In this document: in pieces, positions 34,322 through 42,547 of the stretch
Position numbering within the stretch: position 1 is the stretch's first letter
Layout: every line of letters begins with the position of its first letter
NCBI RefSeq assembly: GCF_026013525.1
Contig: NZ_JAPDRA010000012.1
Span: forward strand, 55,786-119,785
Length of the DNA: 64,000 bases
Direction of reading: 5' to 3'
Origin: Sphingomonas canadensis
Lineage (GTDB): Bacteria; Pseudomonadota; Alphaproteobacteria; Sphingomonadales; Sphingomonadaceae
Notes under the pieces: model-generated
Seen by the model: only the letters and a program-made list of their open reading frames with translations
Told to the model about the DNA's origin: nothing
The model's database searches: none
Translations under genes and position numbers: made by a program

Positions 34322-36132
34322 GCGATTCCTTGCGTAGAAAGGGGTTCTGCCGCGGCGGCCGGACCGCGGGCGGGCTCGTCGATCCAGGATCGGCTTCGGG
34401 CGGTGCCGCCTATCCCGGGATTCAACTGGTTGCGGGGATCGAGCGCGCGGTAGAAGCGGGCGAGTGCCGGTTTCGCGACATATTGATGGCCCACATTATG
34501 CTCGGCCGGATATTCGGCGCCGCGCGCATCGAGCCACGCGCACATCCGGCGCTTGAAAGCGGCCGTGTCTGCTCCTTTCCGAAGCACATAGTCCTGATGG
34601 AAAACGTGGCAGAAGAAATGGCCGTAACACAGGGCGTGCAACACGTGCCCCTCGTCGTCCGCAGGCAGGAAATCGTCCCAGTCGCGCGCGCTGCGGGGCA
34701 GGGCGACGTCCAGCGCGACGATATCCTCCACCTCGCGCCGATGCACTGCGCGATAGCGGACCGCGGCACCGGCGATCACGAAACGGTGCAGGAATGCCTT
34801 GGAGGCATCCCGGGCGCTGCATTCGTGGAACGCCCCTCCGCCCGTATCGAAAACCCGCGCGAGCAGTTCGCGCGTTTGCTCCGCGATCGTCGAGGACAGT
34901 TTCAGGATCAGATGATGTTCGAAACGGTCACGATATTCGCGCATCCATGCGGGCAGGGGATCGGGAAGCAGCCTCCCGGCCCGCTGCAACATCCTTTCGC
35001 TCACATCGGGGCCGAGGATCTGCGCCCGCGCCGCCCAGCCATCGATCCGGGCCTTGGCCGCGAACAGGGCGGGCAGGCGATCGGTGCCCAGCCGCTCGAT
35101 CGCGAAGAAGGTATCGCGCCCATAGCGATCCGCCATGTCGAACGCGGCGCGATGGATATATTCGGCCGAGGTCGGCAGGACCGGAAATTCCGACAGGACC
35201 GTCCGCCGGATCGTATCGAGCCGCCGTGGATCGTTGGTCCCGACATAAAAGGTGGTGGTCGCCTCGTCTTTCTCGAAACTGTCGAGGCGGACGGCGAAGA
35301 CGATCACCTTGCCCGCGCTGCCCGATGCCTCGAACAGGCAGCGTTCGTCGGCGTTGAAGCGCGCGGGCCGGCCGCTGTCCACGTCGCGAACATGGTCGGC
35401 ATAGCTTTCGTCATGTGCCCGTCGCGCGGGTGCTCCGTCGACATCGGCGTCGGTGAAATCTCCGCGCTCCAACCGGTCGAGCATGGCCTCCGGCTCGTCG
35501 CCGAGCGCTATGCCGAGATGATTGACGAGGCGAAGCTCGCCGTCGGGATCGACGGCGGCGAACAGCGCGAGCTGGGTGAACGCCGGCCCGCGCTGGATCA
35601 GCGATCCGCCCGAATTGTTGCACACCCCGCCCACCACCGACGCTCCGAAGCAGGAAGAGCCGATCACCGAATGCGGTTCCCGGCCCAGCGGCCGCAGCCG
35701 CTTTTCCAGCGCGTGCAGCGTCGTACCGGGCAGGCACACCACCTGCGCGCCGCCCCGAAGGAGGTGGATGGCGGATATCCGTAGCGTGGAGATGAGCACG
35801 ACCCCGCCGGGATACTCGTCTCCATCGGGTGTCGATCCGCCGGTGAGCCCGGTATTCGCGGCCTGGAGGATGATCGTGCGGTCCGCCTTCACGCAGGCCT
35901 GCACCACCTTCCATAGCTCGACCAGGCTCCCCGGGCGGATGACCGCGATCACCGCTCCCGAACCGCTGCGATATCCGTTGCGATATCGCCGGGTGGCAGG
36001 GGCGCTGGTAAGCACGTGCCTGCGTCCGACGATCGTCCGGAGCCCGGCGATCAGGGCGTCACGGCCCGCCCGATCCGCCGCGCCGGAAGCGCGCCATGCG
36101 GAGCCCGGTGTCGAGACGGGATTACTCGCCAT
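34318..36132 (-). CDS. dld: Quinone-dependent FAD D-lactate dehydrogenase
   Basis: Membrane-associated flavoprotein of 604 aa. The N-terminal FAD-binding PCMH domain shows NTGLTGGSTPDGDEYPGGVVLISTLR and GSSCFGASVVGGVCNNSGGSLIQRGPAFTQ; the C-terminal region has the Dld membrane-binding/cap features (EHNVGHQYVAKPALARFYRALDPRNQLNPGIGG). It oxidises D-lactate to pyruvate and passes electrons to quinone. It overlaps both its neighbours, NagA by 11 bases and the sugar kinase by four. In a locus with MurQ this makes sense, since MurQ releases D-lactate from MurNAc-6-phosphate. Confidence 0.92.
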   Translation of the reverse strand: MASNPVSTPGSAWRASGAADRAGRDALIAGLRTIVGRRHVLTSAPATRRYRNGYRSGSGAVIAVIRPGSLVELWKVVQACVKADRTIILQAANTGLTGGSTPDGDEYPGGVVLISTLRISAIHLLRGGAQVVCLPGTTLHALEKRLRPLGREPHSVIGSSCFGASVVGGVCNNSGGSLIQRGPAFTQLALFAAVDPDGELRLVNHLGIALGDEPEAMLDRLERGDFTDADVDGAPARRAHDESYADHVRDVDSGRPARFNADERCLFEASGSAGKVIVFAVRLDSFEKDEATTTFYVGTNDPRRLDTIRRTVLSEFPVLPTSAEYIHRAAFDMADRYGRDTFFAIERLGTDRLPALFAAKARIDGWAARAQILGPDVSERMLQRAGRLLPDPLPAWMREYRDRFEHHLILKLSSTIAEQTRELLARVFDTGGGAFHECSARDASKAFLHRFVIAGAAVRYRAVHRREVEDIVALDVALPRSARDWDDFLPADDEGHVLHALCYGHFFCHVFHQDYVLRKGADTAAFKRRMCAWLDARGAEYPAEHNVGHQYVAKPALARFYRALDPRNQLNPGIGGTARSRSWIDEPARGPAAAAEPLSTQGIA

Positions 36133-37273
36133 TCTCGCTCAGATCGCCCGCGATCCAGCTCCGCCTTACGACCAGCCTGTCGTCCAGATGCGCCAGATCG
36201 GCCTGAAGCCCGGGCAGGATGCGCCCCGTCCGGTCCGCGATGCGGAGGAAATCCGCCGGGTTGCCGCTCGCCAGCCGCGACGCGGTCACCATGTCGAGCC
36301 CGAGCAGGCCGATCGCGTTCCGGAAGGCCTGCGCCATGCTCAGGGCCGATCCGGCCAGCGTCCCGTCCACGCCTTTGCACACCCCGTCCTCGATCCGGAT
36401 GTCCTGTCCCATCAGGTTGAAATGCCGCATCTTTCCCCCGACGGGGGGCATAGCATCGGTGACGAGCATCACCCCGTCCAGCCCCCTCGCGGCGAGCGCC
36501 ACCTTCAGCGCCGCTGGGTGGACGTGATGGCCATCGGCGATGATCCCGAAATGCGTGCCCCGGTCTTCCAGCGCGGCGCCCACCATGCCGGGCGCGCGCG
36601 CGTTTAGCTGCGTCATCGCATTGTAGAGATGGGTGAAGCCCGCCAGTCCCTCGTCCAGCGCGCGGCGGGTCTGGTCATAATCCGCCAGACTGTGCCCCGC
36701 GCATACCAGCACGCCCGCTTCCGCCAGATGCCGGATCGTCCCGTCCGGTGCGAGTTCCGGGGCCAGCGTAACGATCCGCGGCCCCAGGCTGGGCGCGGTG
36801 AGCAGGGACATCGCCGCCTCGTCCAATCGCGAGAATTTCTCCGCGAGGTGGATGCCCTTCTTGGCCGGGTTGAGGTGCGGCCCTTCGATGTGCAGGCCCA
36901 ATACGCCCGGTACGCCTTCGCCGAGCGCCCGTTCGGTACTGGCGATGGCCGCGGCGACCACGGCCTGATCGTCGCTGATCAGCGTGGGCATCAGCCCGGT
37001 GGTGCCGAAGCGGCGGTGCGCGCGTGCGATGGCCGCGATCCCCTCGACGGTCGGCTGGTCATTCAACAGCACGTCGCCGCCGCCGTTCACCTGCGTATCG
37101 ATGAATCCGGGCAGCAGCCACCCGCCGCCAAGATCGAACCGGGCATAGTCCGATGGCACCTGGGCGGCCTCGACCAGATCTCCGATCCGGCCGTCCGCGA
37201 TCAGCAGCGCGCGATCCTCCACGATCGCGTCCGGCAGGACGATGTTCGCGCCGAGAAGGGCGAAGGGTTTCAT
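36122..37273 (-). CDS. nagA: N-acetylglucosamine-6-phosphate deacetylase
   Basis: Amidohydrolase of 383 aa that removes acetate from GlcNAc-6-phosphate to give GlcN-6-phosphate. Metal and substrate residues are clear: GLHIEGPHLNPAKKGIH (Glu), CAGHSLADYDQT (His), GFTHLYNAMTQL (His) and the catalytic Asp in LVTDAMPPVGG. The start overlaps the deaminase stop by four bases (translational coupling). It receives product from MurQ and from the sugar kinase. Confidence 0.94.
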   Translation of the reverse strand: MKPFALLGANIVLPDAIVEDRALLIADGRIGDLVEAAQVPSDYARFDLGGGWLLPGFIDTQVNGGGDVLLNDQPTVEGIAAIARAHRRFGTTGLMPTLISDDQAVVAAAIASTERALGEGVPGVLGLHIEGPHLNPAKKGIHLAEKFSRLDEAAMSLLTAPSLGPRIVTLAPELAPDGTIRHLAEAGVLVCAGHSLADYDQTRRALDEGLAGFTHLYNAMTQLNARAPGMVGAALEDRGTHFGIIADGHHVHPAALKVALAARGLDGVMLVTDAMPPVGGKMRHFNLMGQDIRIEDGVCKGVDGTLAGSALSMAQAFRNAIGLLGLDMVTASRLASGNPADFLRIADRTGRILPGLQADLAHLDDRLVVRRSWIAGDLSENGE

Positions 37274-38331
37274 AGCGTGCGTGTAACCTTGCTCAGATGC
37301 GGCGGCCGATCGGGATCGCGCTGCCGCATCAGGGCTATCCTGTTGGCCAGCGGGTAGAAGCTCAAGATCGATGCGATCGCGCTGAGCACCGGATGACAGG
37401 CGGTTGCCGAGGGCAGTTTGAAATCAGCCAGCGCGATGTCTTCATCCATGCCGGATGCGATGATCCGGGAGCCGCGCCGGTGAAAGTCCGCCAGCCTGTC
37501 GGCGAGTCCCGCCCGGGCCTGGTCGATCGGCCCGATCACCAGTACGGCGTCGTCTCCACCCACCAGCGTCATTGGCCCGTGGGCCACCTCCACGATGCTG
37601 AACGCCTCCGCGTGCAGCCCGGCCGCTTCCTTGAACTTCAGCGCCGCCTCGCCCGCGATCGACAGGGTAAGCCCGCGCCCCAGAACGAGCATGTCGCGGG
37701 TGCCGGCAAGCAGCGGCGCGGCCGCGCCCCAATCCGCTTGTCCAGCCTTGCGCAGGACATCGCCGATATCGTTCAGAGCGGCCAGCAACAGCGGGTCCCC
37801 GGTCCATTCCGCGGCGAGATGCGCGATGGCGGTGAGGGTGCAGACGAAGCTCTTGGTTGCCGCGACGCTCCGTTCGGGGCCTGCATGGACGGGGATGACA
37901 TATTCGGAAAGCGCGGCGAGCGGCGATTCCACGTCATTGACGATGGCGATGACGATCGCGCCCCGCCGTCGCGCATCTTCCGCCGCCGCGATCAGATCGG
38001 GGCTGCGGCCGGACTGGGAGATGACGATCAGGGGCACATCGCGGAATTTGGGCGAGGTGGTTCCGTAAATCGATCCGATAGAGGGCGCGTGGCTGAGCGT
38101 CGGGGGGCCGCCATGCGTTTCCAGTACGGCCTTGGCGAAGGCGGCCGCCTGATCCGAACTCCCGCGCGCCAGCGTCGCGACGAAGGGCGGATCGATTTTG
38201 CGCAGCCTGGCGCCGAGATCGCGCATCAACTCCGCATTGGCGGCGATCTGTGCTTCGCACCGCTCAGGGCTTTCCGCCGCTTCCGTCACCATCAGCGATG
38301 GATGGTTGGAGGCATCATTGTCACAGGCCAT
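37270..38331 (-). CDS. SIS-domain glucosamine-6-phosphate deaminase (NagB-II type)
   Basis: Protein of 353 aa with two SIS domains like the isomerase half of GlmS but no glutaminase domain. Motifs: LARGSSDQAAAFAK, VISQSGRSPDLIAAAE and the C-terminal LGRGLTLSIAGEAALKFKEAAGLHAEAFSIVEVAHGP. Such proteins act as GlcN-6-phosphate deaminases (fructose-6-phosphate plus ammonia) and replace NagB in many proteobacteria. ATG 38331 is chosen; ATG 38292 is also in frame. It heads the minus-strand operon and is divergent from anmK, with NagQ-like half sites between. Confidence 0.88.
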   Translation of the reverse strand: MACDNDASNHPSLMVTEAAESPERCEAQIAANAELMRDLGARLRKIDPPFVATLARGSSDQAAAFAKAVLETHGGPPTLSHAPSIGSIYGTTSPKFRDVPLIVISQSGRSPDLIAAAEDARRRGAIVIAIVNDVESPLAALSEYVIPVHAGPERSVAATKSFVCTLTAIAHLAAEWTGDPLLLAALNDIGDVLRKAGQADWGAAAPLLAGTRDMLVLGRGLTLSIAGEAALKFKEAAGLHAEAFSIVEVAHGPMTLVGGDDAVLVIGPIDQARAGLADRLADFHRRGSRIIASGMDEDIALADFKLPSATACHPVLSAIASILSFYPLANRIALMRQRDPDRPPHLSKVTRTL

Positions 38332-38365
38332 GGCGCGTAATACCAATATCTTGAAATGGCGCAAT

Positions 38366-38383
38366 TGGTTTTATAGTGGTTGC
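38366..38383 (+). promoter_or_regulatory. Imperfect NagQ-type box between nagB-II and anmK
   Basis: TGGTTTT-ATAG-TGGTTGC: two direct heptamers separated by four bases, the layout of NagQ boxes (TGGTATT-N4-TGGTATT) as I recall them from Xanthomonas. The heptamers have one and three mismatches. A single perfect TGGTATT (minus strand, 38346-38340) lies beside the divergent start. Confidence 0.45.
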
Positions 38384-38504
38384 ATACCTGCTCCGCCTTA
38401 TGCAGAGAGAGAGTTGGTGTTGTGGCGTGGCTTCGGCTGGCATGGCCCTTCCGTCGCCAGGCCGGGGCTTACTCCTCTCCGGCTATATAGTGGAATAGAA
38501 CGAG

Positions 38505-39602
38505 ATGCGCGTCCTGGGATATATGAGTGGTACGTCGCTCGATGGCGTAGACGCGGCGATCATCGATACCGACGGCCATGAGGTTCAGCATTTCGGCCCC
38601 ACGGCTTTCACGGGATTCACCGACGGCGAGCGGGAGACCATCGCCCGCGCGGTCGAGGCCGGGCTGCGATGGAACGGGGAGGGTGCGGAGCCGGCCGAGT
38701 TCGCCGCCGGGAGCGCCGCGTTGCATGACGTGCATCTTCGCACCGCGGGCAAGCTGCTCGCCAGGAATCGCGGCGCGCTCGATCTGGTCGGTTTCCACGG
38801 CCAGACCGTGCTTCACCGACCCGAGCGCGGGCTGACGGTTCAGATCGGCGATCCCGCCCGCCTGAGCGAGGATCTGGGCGTGCCGGTGGTCGCCGGGATG
38901 CGGCAGGGCGACATGGCGGAGGGCGGGCAGGGCGCCCCGCTCGTGCCCGTCTATCACGCGGCGCTTGCCGCGCGCGTAGGGGGCGGCGCGGGGCCGATCG
39001 CCTTCCTGAACCTTGGCGGTGTCGCCAACGTGACCTGGGTGGGCGCCGATGGTGCGCTGATCGCCTTCGACACCGGCCCGGCGTGCGGATTGATCGATTC
39101 GCTGGTCCGGTCGCGGGGGGCGGGCGCCTGTGACGTGGGCGGGGCGCTCGCGGCCCGCGGCAAGGTGGATATGGCGGCCTTGGGCGCGATGCTCGATCAT
39201 CCCTTCTTCGACAAGCGCGGCCCCAAATCGCTCGACCGGTATGATTTCTCGCTGGAGCATGTCGGCGCGCTGAGCCTCGTTGACGCGGCTGCCACCCTCA
39301 CTGCTTTCACCGTGGAAGCCGTGGCCTTGGCTGTGGCGGCGTTTCCCGAGCCGCCGCGCAGGTGGGTCGTTTGCGGCGGCGGACGGCACAATGCGACGAT
39401 GATGCGTGCGTTGGCGCAGCGGCTGGGCGATTGCCGGTCCGCGGACGGCTTCGGCCTGCGCGGCGATTTCATCGAGGCTGAGGCGATGGCGTTCCTGGCG
39501 GCCAGATCGCGCCTGGGGCTGCCGCTCACCTTCCCGAATACCACCGGCGTGGCCCGGCCGACCTGCGGCGGGGAGGTGTGGGCGCCAGTGCATTACGTTT
39601 GA
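38505..39602 (+). CDS. anmK: Anhydro-N-acetylmuramic acid kinase
   Basis: Phosphorylates 1,6-anhydro-MurNAc while opening its anhydro ring, giving MurNAc-6-phosphate for MurQ. It is 365 aa; the hallmark N terminus GYMSGTSLDGVDAAIID (ATP phosphate loop) is present, as are VGFHGQTVLHRP, QIGDPARLSEDLG, FLNLGGVANVTWV and DTGPACGLIDSLV, all conserved in AnmK. It is first gene of the plus-strand arm, divergent from nagB-II. AnmK usually serves peptidoglycan recycling; next to a TonB receptor and a dedicated symporter it more likely serves uptake of external cell-wall fragments as well. Confidence 0.95.
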   Translation: MRVLGYMSGTSLDGVDAAIIDTDGHEVQHFGPTAFTGFTDGERETIARAVEAGLRWNGEGAEPAEFAAGSAALHDVHLRTAGKLLARNRGALDLVGFHGQTVLHRPERGLTVQIGDPARLSEDLGVPVVAGMRQGDMAEGGQGAPLVPVYHAALAARVGGGAGPIAFLNLGGVANVTWVGADGALIAFDTGPACGLIDSLVRSRGAGACDVGGALAARGKVDMAALGAMLDHPFFDKRGPKSLDRYDFSLEHVGALSLVDAAATLTAFTVEAVALAVAAFPEPPRRWVVCGGGRHNATMMRALAQRLGDCRSADGFGLRGDFIEAEAMAFLAARSRLGLPLTFPNTTGVARPTCGGEVWAPVHYV

Positions 39603-39609
39603 CATTAAA

Positions 39610-39627
39610 GATACCAAAATAATACCA
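39610..39627 (-). promoter_or_regulatory. NagQ-type box upstream of the TonB receptor
   Basis: On the minus strand: TGGTATT-ATTT-TGGTATC, two near-identical heptamers four bases apart, 18 bp in all. This is the layout reported for NagQ boxes. It lies about 125 bases before the receptor start, and TTGACA (39632-39637) follows at once, so bound repressor would cover a possible -35. A further GGTATT copy is at 39660-39665. Confidence 0.65.
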
Positions 39628-39750
39628 AAGCTTGACATGTCCGCAGAACATATCGAAAAGGTATTATCGATGGCGTGCCGCATTCGCCCGCGCCGCCATC
39701 AAAGATGTGATCGGGAGGGGGCGAATTCCCAAAAATGGAGGGTCGGCATC

Positions 39751-42483
39751 ATGAAGCGTAATCTTGGCAGTGTGGTCGGCATGGTGGCCCTGGCCGCTTC
39801 GCTCGCGTCGCTTCCCACCTCGGCCTTGGCGCAGGGAGCGGGAACGGATCAGACCGATGACAATGGCGGCGGCGAGATCGTCGTCACCGGATCGCGAATC
39901 CCCACCGCGGGCCTGCAGACCACGAGCCCTGTCGTTGCGGTTTCGCAGGAAGATATCGCGCTCCAGACCGCGCTTACGGTCGAGGACTTCTCGACCAAGC
40001 TGCCGCAGCTTTCCGGCGGCGTCCGGCAGGGCTCGCAGGGCAGCGATTCGTTCGGCGCGCAGGTGCTTGAACTCCGCAATTTCGGCCAGAGTCGTTCGCT
40101 GATCCTGATCAACGGCACGCGCGCCGCGCCGTTCAGCTTTCGCAACTCCTCCGACGTCAATGCGCTGCCGGCCTCGCTCATCAAGCGGGTCGATGTGCTG
40201 ACGGGCGGCGCCGCCGCGGTCTATGGTGCGGACGCGGTCGCGGGCGTGGTGAACTTCATCCTGGACGACGAGTTCGAAGGCATGCGTGCCTCCGGCGTCG
40301 CGCGCATTTCCGAACATGGCGGGGAGCAGTTCGGCGGATCGCTGATGGTCGGCGGTGCCCTGGGCGATCGCGGCCATGTGGTGGTCGCGGCCGATTATAC
40401 CCAGCGCAGCGGATTTGATGCGGGCAGCCGCGATTGGGCCTATACGCCCGGCGCCACGATCCCGAGCATCGGCGGCAGGTTCACCGACGTGTCGAGCGGC
40501 CGCGTCTTCGGGTTTACCGACGATGGCCAGTTCACGACGGCGCCATCGGCCACTTCGAACATCAGCGACCAGTATCCGCTGGTCTCGTCGCTGAAGCGCA
40601 TGAACGTCGCCGCGCTCTTCAAATATGAGCTGACGCCCGCGGTCGAGGTCTATGGCCGCGCGATGTATACCAATGTGCGCACCGATGAGACGGGTACGCC
40701 GGGCGCCAATCCGCCCTCTGTCGACCAGGTCGTCCAGATCTCCGAAACCAATCCCTATCTCACCCCTGAGGTCCGCAACCAGCTTACCTTTGTCAGTGGG
40801 ATCGCCAATGTGCGTGTCCAGCGCTCGTTCGCCGAACTGGGCGTTATGACCTACAATACCGAGCGCGATACGCTGCAGACGCAACTGGGTTTCCGCGGGC
40901 CGGTGACGGACAATATCCGCTGGAACGTCTACGCCCAGTATAGCCGCTCGACCGAGGAATCGCCGATCGTCGGTGACGGCCTGGTCAAGAACAGCTCGGG
41001 CCAGAACATCTTCGGGCTGGTGGTGAACCAGATCGACATCTTCGGCCCGAACGGCGAGGGCGTGGCAAAGGCGCTGGGCAGCACCATTTTCAGCAACGGG
41101 CGCGATCGCGACCAGTTCGTTACCGCCGCGACGCTGAGCGGTACGTTCGACGACCTGTTCGTGCTTCCCGCCGGTTCGGTCGGGTTTGCGGTGGGCGCCG
41201 AGTATCGCAGCGAAACCGGAACCATCACGCAGGACACGGCGATCCTGACCGGCAATACCTACAAGCAGGGCGTCCGCAGCGCGTTCAGCGGCGAATTCGA
41301 CGTCAAGGAACTATATGGCGAATTGCTGGTGCCGTTGCTCCACGATCTGCCGCTGATCCAGCAGCTTGACGTGGGCGGCGCCTATCGTCTCGCTGATTAC
41401 AACCTGTTTGGCACGCACGGCACCTGGAAGGGCGAGGCCAACTGGAAGGTGGACGATAGCATCCGGCTTCGCGGTACCTATCAAAGCGTGCTGCGCACCC
41501 CGAACTTCGGGGAGTTCGCGGCCGAGACCTCGTCGCTGCCGTTCAGCAACCTCGTCACCGTCGCCCGGCTTACGCCGCGCTATGCCGGCGATCCCTGCGT
41601 GCTCGGCACGGGGGACACGGCACAGTGCGCGCGCTTCGGGGCGCCGGCCGTCGGGTCCGCCAATTCCTTCGATCCCAGCTATCTCACGGGTTCCTATTTC
41701 TACGGCGGCAACCCGAGCGTGCAGCCCGAAAGCGGCAGGACGACCACCGTCGGTATGGTGCTGACCCCCACGTTCGCGCCGTCGCTGAACATCACCCTGG
41801 ACTGGTATGAGCTGGATCTGGAAGGCGCGATCGGCGTCATCCAGCCGGTCAGCGCGATCACGAGCTGCTACATAACCGATCCGCGCGCGGACAATCCGCT
41901 CTGCGCGCTGGTCACGCGCGATCCCACGACCGGCTATTTCGTCGATGCGTTCGTGAACCAGCAGAACCTGGGCCGCCTGACGCAGCGCGGCATCGATATC
42001 TCCGCCAGCTACACGCTTCGCTTGGCCGGGCTGCCGGGCCGTGGCGTCCGCTTCAACTATCAGGGCAATATCGTCACCAGCTATGTGATCCAGGCCAACT
42101 CCACCGTCGCGCCGGTGCAGTGCAAGGGCACGTTCGGTGCGGCGTGTTCGAGCGACGCGACGACGCTGGTCCAGCCCGATTATCGCCACGATGCTTCGGT
42201 GTCCTGGCTGTTCCGGGACGGCATGGTCCAGTTCAACTGGCAGCGGATCGGCAAGGTCAGCAACAGCGCTCCCGGCGCGACCGATAGCATTGCCGCGCAG
42301 AACCTCTTCGACCTGACCGGATCGTGGGATCTGAACGACATGTTCACGATCAACGCCGGCATCTACAACCTGTTCGACAAGGATCCGCCCTTCGTGGCCA
42401 CGGGTGGCGTGTTCAACACCTTCCCCGATACCTACGATATCCTCGGGCGCACCTATGGCCTGTCGCTCACGGCACGGTTCTGA
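39751..42483 (+). CDS. TonB-dependent receptor for amino-sugar/cell-wall fragments
   Basis: Outer-membrane importer of 910 aa. ATG 39751 has GGAGGG eight bases upstream and a signal peptide follows (SVVGMVALAASLASLPTSALAQG). TonB box region EIVVTGSRIP; plug with RSLILINGTRAAPF and RVDVLTGGAAAVYGADAVAGVVNF, the form seen in large oligosaccharide/peptide receptors rather than siderophore ones; C terminus ends in Phe (LSLTARF). It lies between anmK and the sodium symporter, downstream of a NagQ-type box, so anhydro-MurNAc, MurNAc or muropeptide import is inferred from context. The frame is open well upstream of the start, but that part is not homologous. Confidence 0.93.
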   Translation: MKRNLGSVVGMVALAASLASLPTSALAQGAGTDQTDDNGGGEIVVTGSRIPTAGLQTTSPVVAVSQEDIALQTALTVEDFSTKLPQLSGGVRQGSQGSDSFGAQVLELRNFGQSRSLILINGTRAAPFSFRNSSDVNALPASLIKRVDVLTGGAAAVYGADAVAGVVNFILDDEFEGMRASGVARISEHGGEQFGGSLMVGGALGDRGHVVVAADYTQRSGFDAGSRDWAYTPGATIPSIGGRFTDVSSGRVFGFTDDGQFTTAPSATSNISDQYPLVSSLKRMNVAALFKYELTPAVEVYGRAMYTNVRTDETGTPGANPPSVDQVVQISETNPYLTPEVRNQLTFVSGIANVRVQRSFAELGVMTYNTERDTLQTQLGFRGPVTDNIRWNVYAQYSRSTEESPIVGDGLVKNSSGQNIFGLVVNQIDIFGPNGEGVAKALGSTIFSNGRDRDQFVTAATLSGTFDDLFVLPAGSVGFAVGAEYRSETGTITQDTAILTGNTYKQGVRSAFSGEFDVKELYGELLVPLLHDLPLIQQLDVGGAYRLADYNLFGTHGTWKGEANWKVDDSIRLRGTYQSVLRTPNFGEFAAETSSLPFSNLVTVARLTPRYAGDPCVLGTGDTAQCARFGAPAVGSANSFDPSYLTGSYFYGGNPSVQPESGRTTTVGMVLTPTFAPSLNITLDWYELDLEGAIGVIQPVSAITSCYITDPRADNPLCALVTRDPTTGYFVDAFVNQQNLGRLTQRGIDISASYTLRLAGLPGRGVRFNYQGNIVTSYVIQANSTVAPVQCKGTFGAACSSDATTLVQPDYRHDASVSWLFRDGMVQFNWQRIGKVSNSAPGATDSIAAQNLFDLTGSWDLNDMFTINAGIYNLFDKDPPFVATGGVFNTFPDTYDILGRTYGLSLTARF

Positions 42484-42496
42484 CCGTCTCTGCAAG

Positions 42497-42522
42497 GGTG
42501 CCCGGCCGCCGTGCCGGGCACC
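42497..42522 (+). terminator. Stem-loop between the receptor and symporter genes
   Basis: GGTGCCCGGC-CGCCGT-GCCGGGCACC, a perfect 10-bp stem 13 bases after the receptor stop, without a T run. It probably stabilises the receptor mRNA end or partly terminates, so that more receptor than transporter is made. Confidence 0.5.
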
Positions 42523-42547
42523 TGTGGTTCGTAGGTGAGTGACCGAA

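Noticed and set aside
39406..39750. N-terminal extension of the MurNAc-locus TonB receptor (frame open from 39406)
   Set aside because: The extension overlaps anmK out of frame, contains the promoter and NagQ-type box, and precedes a perfect ribosome-binding site and signal peptide at 39751.
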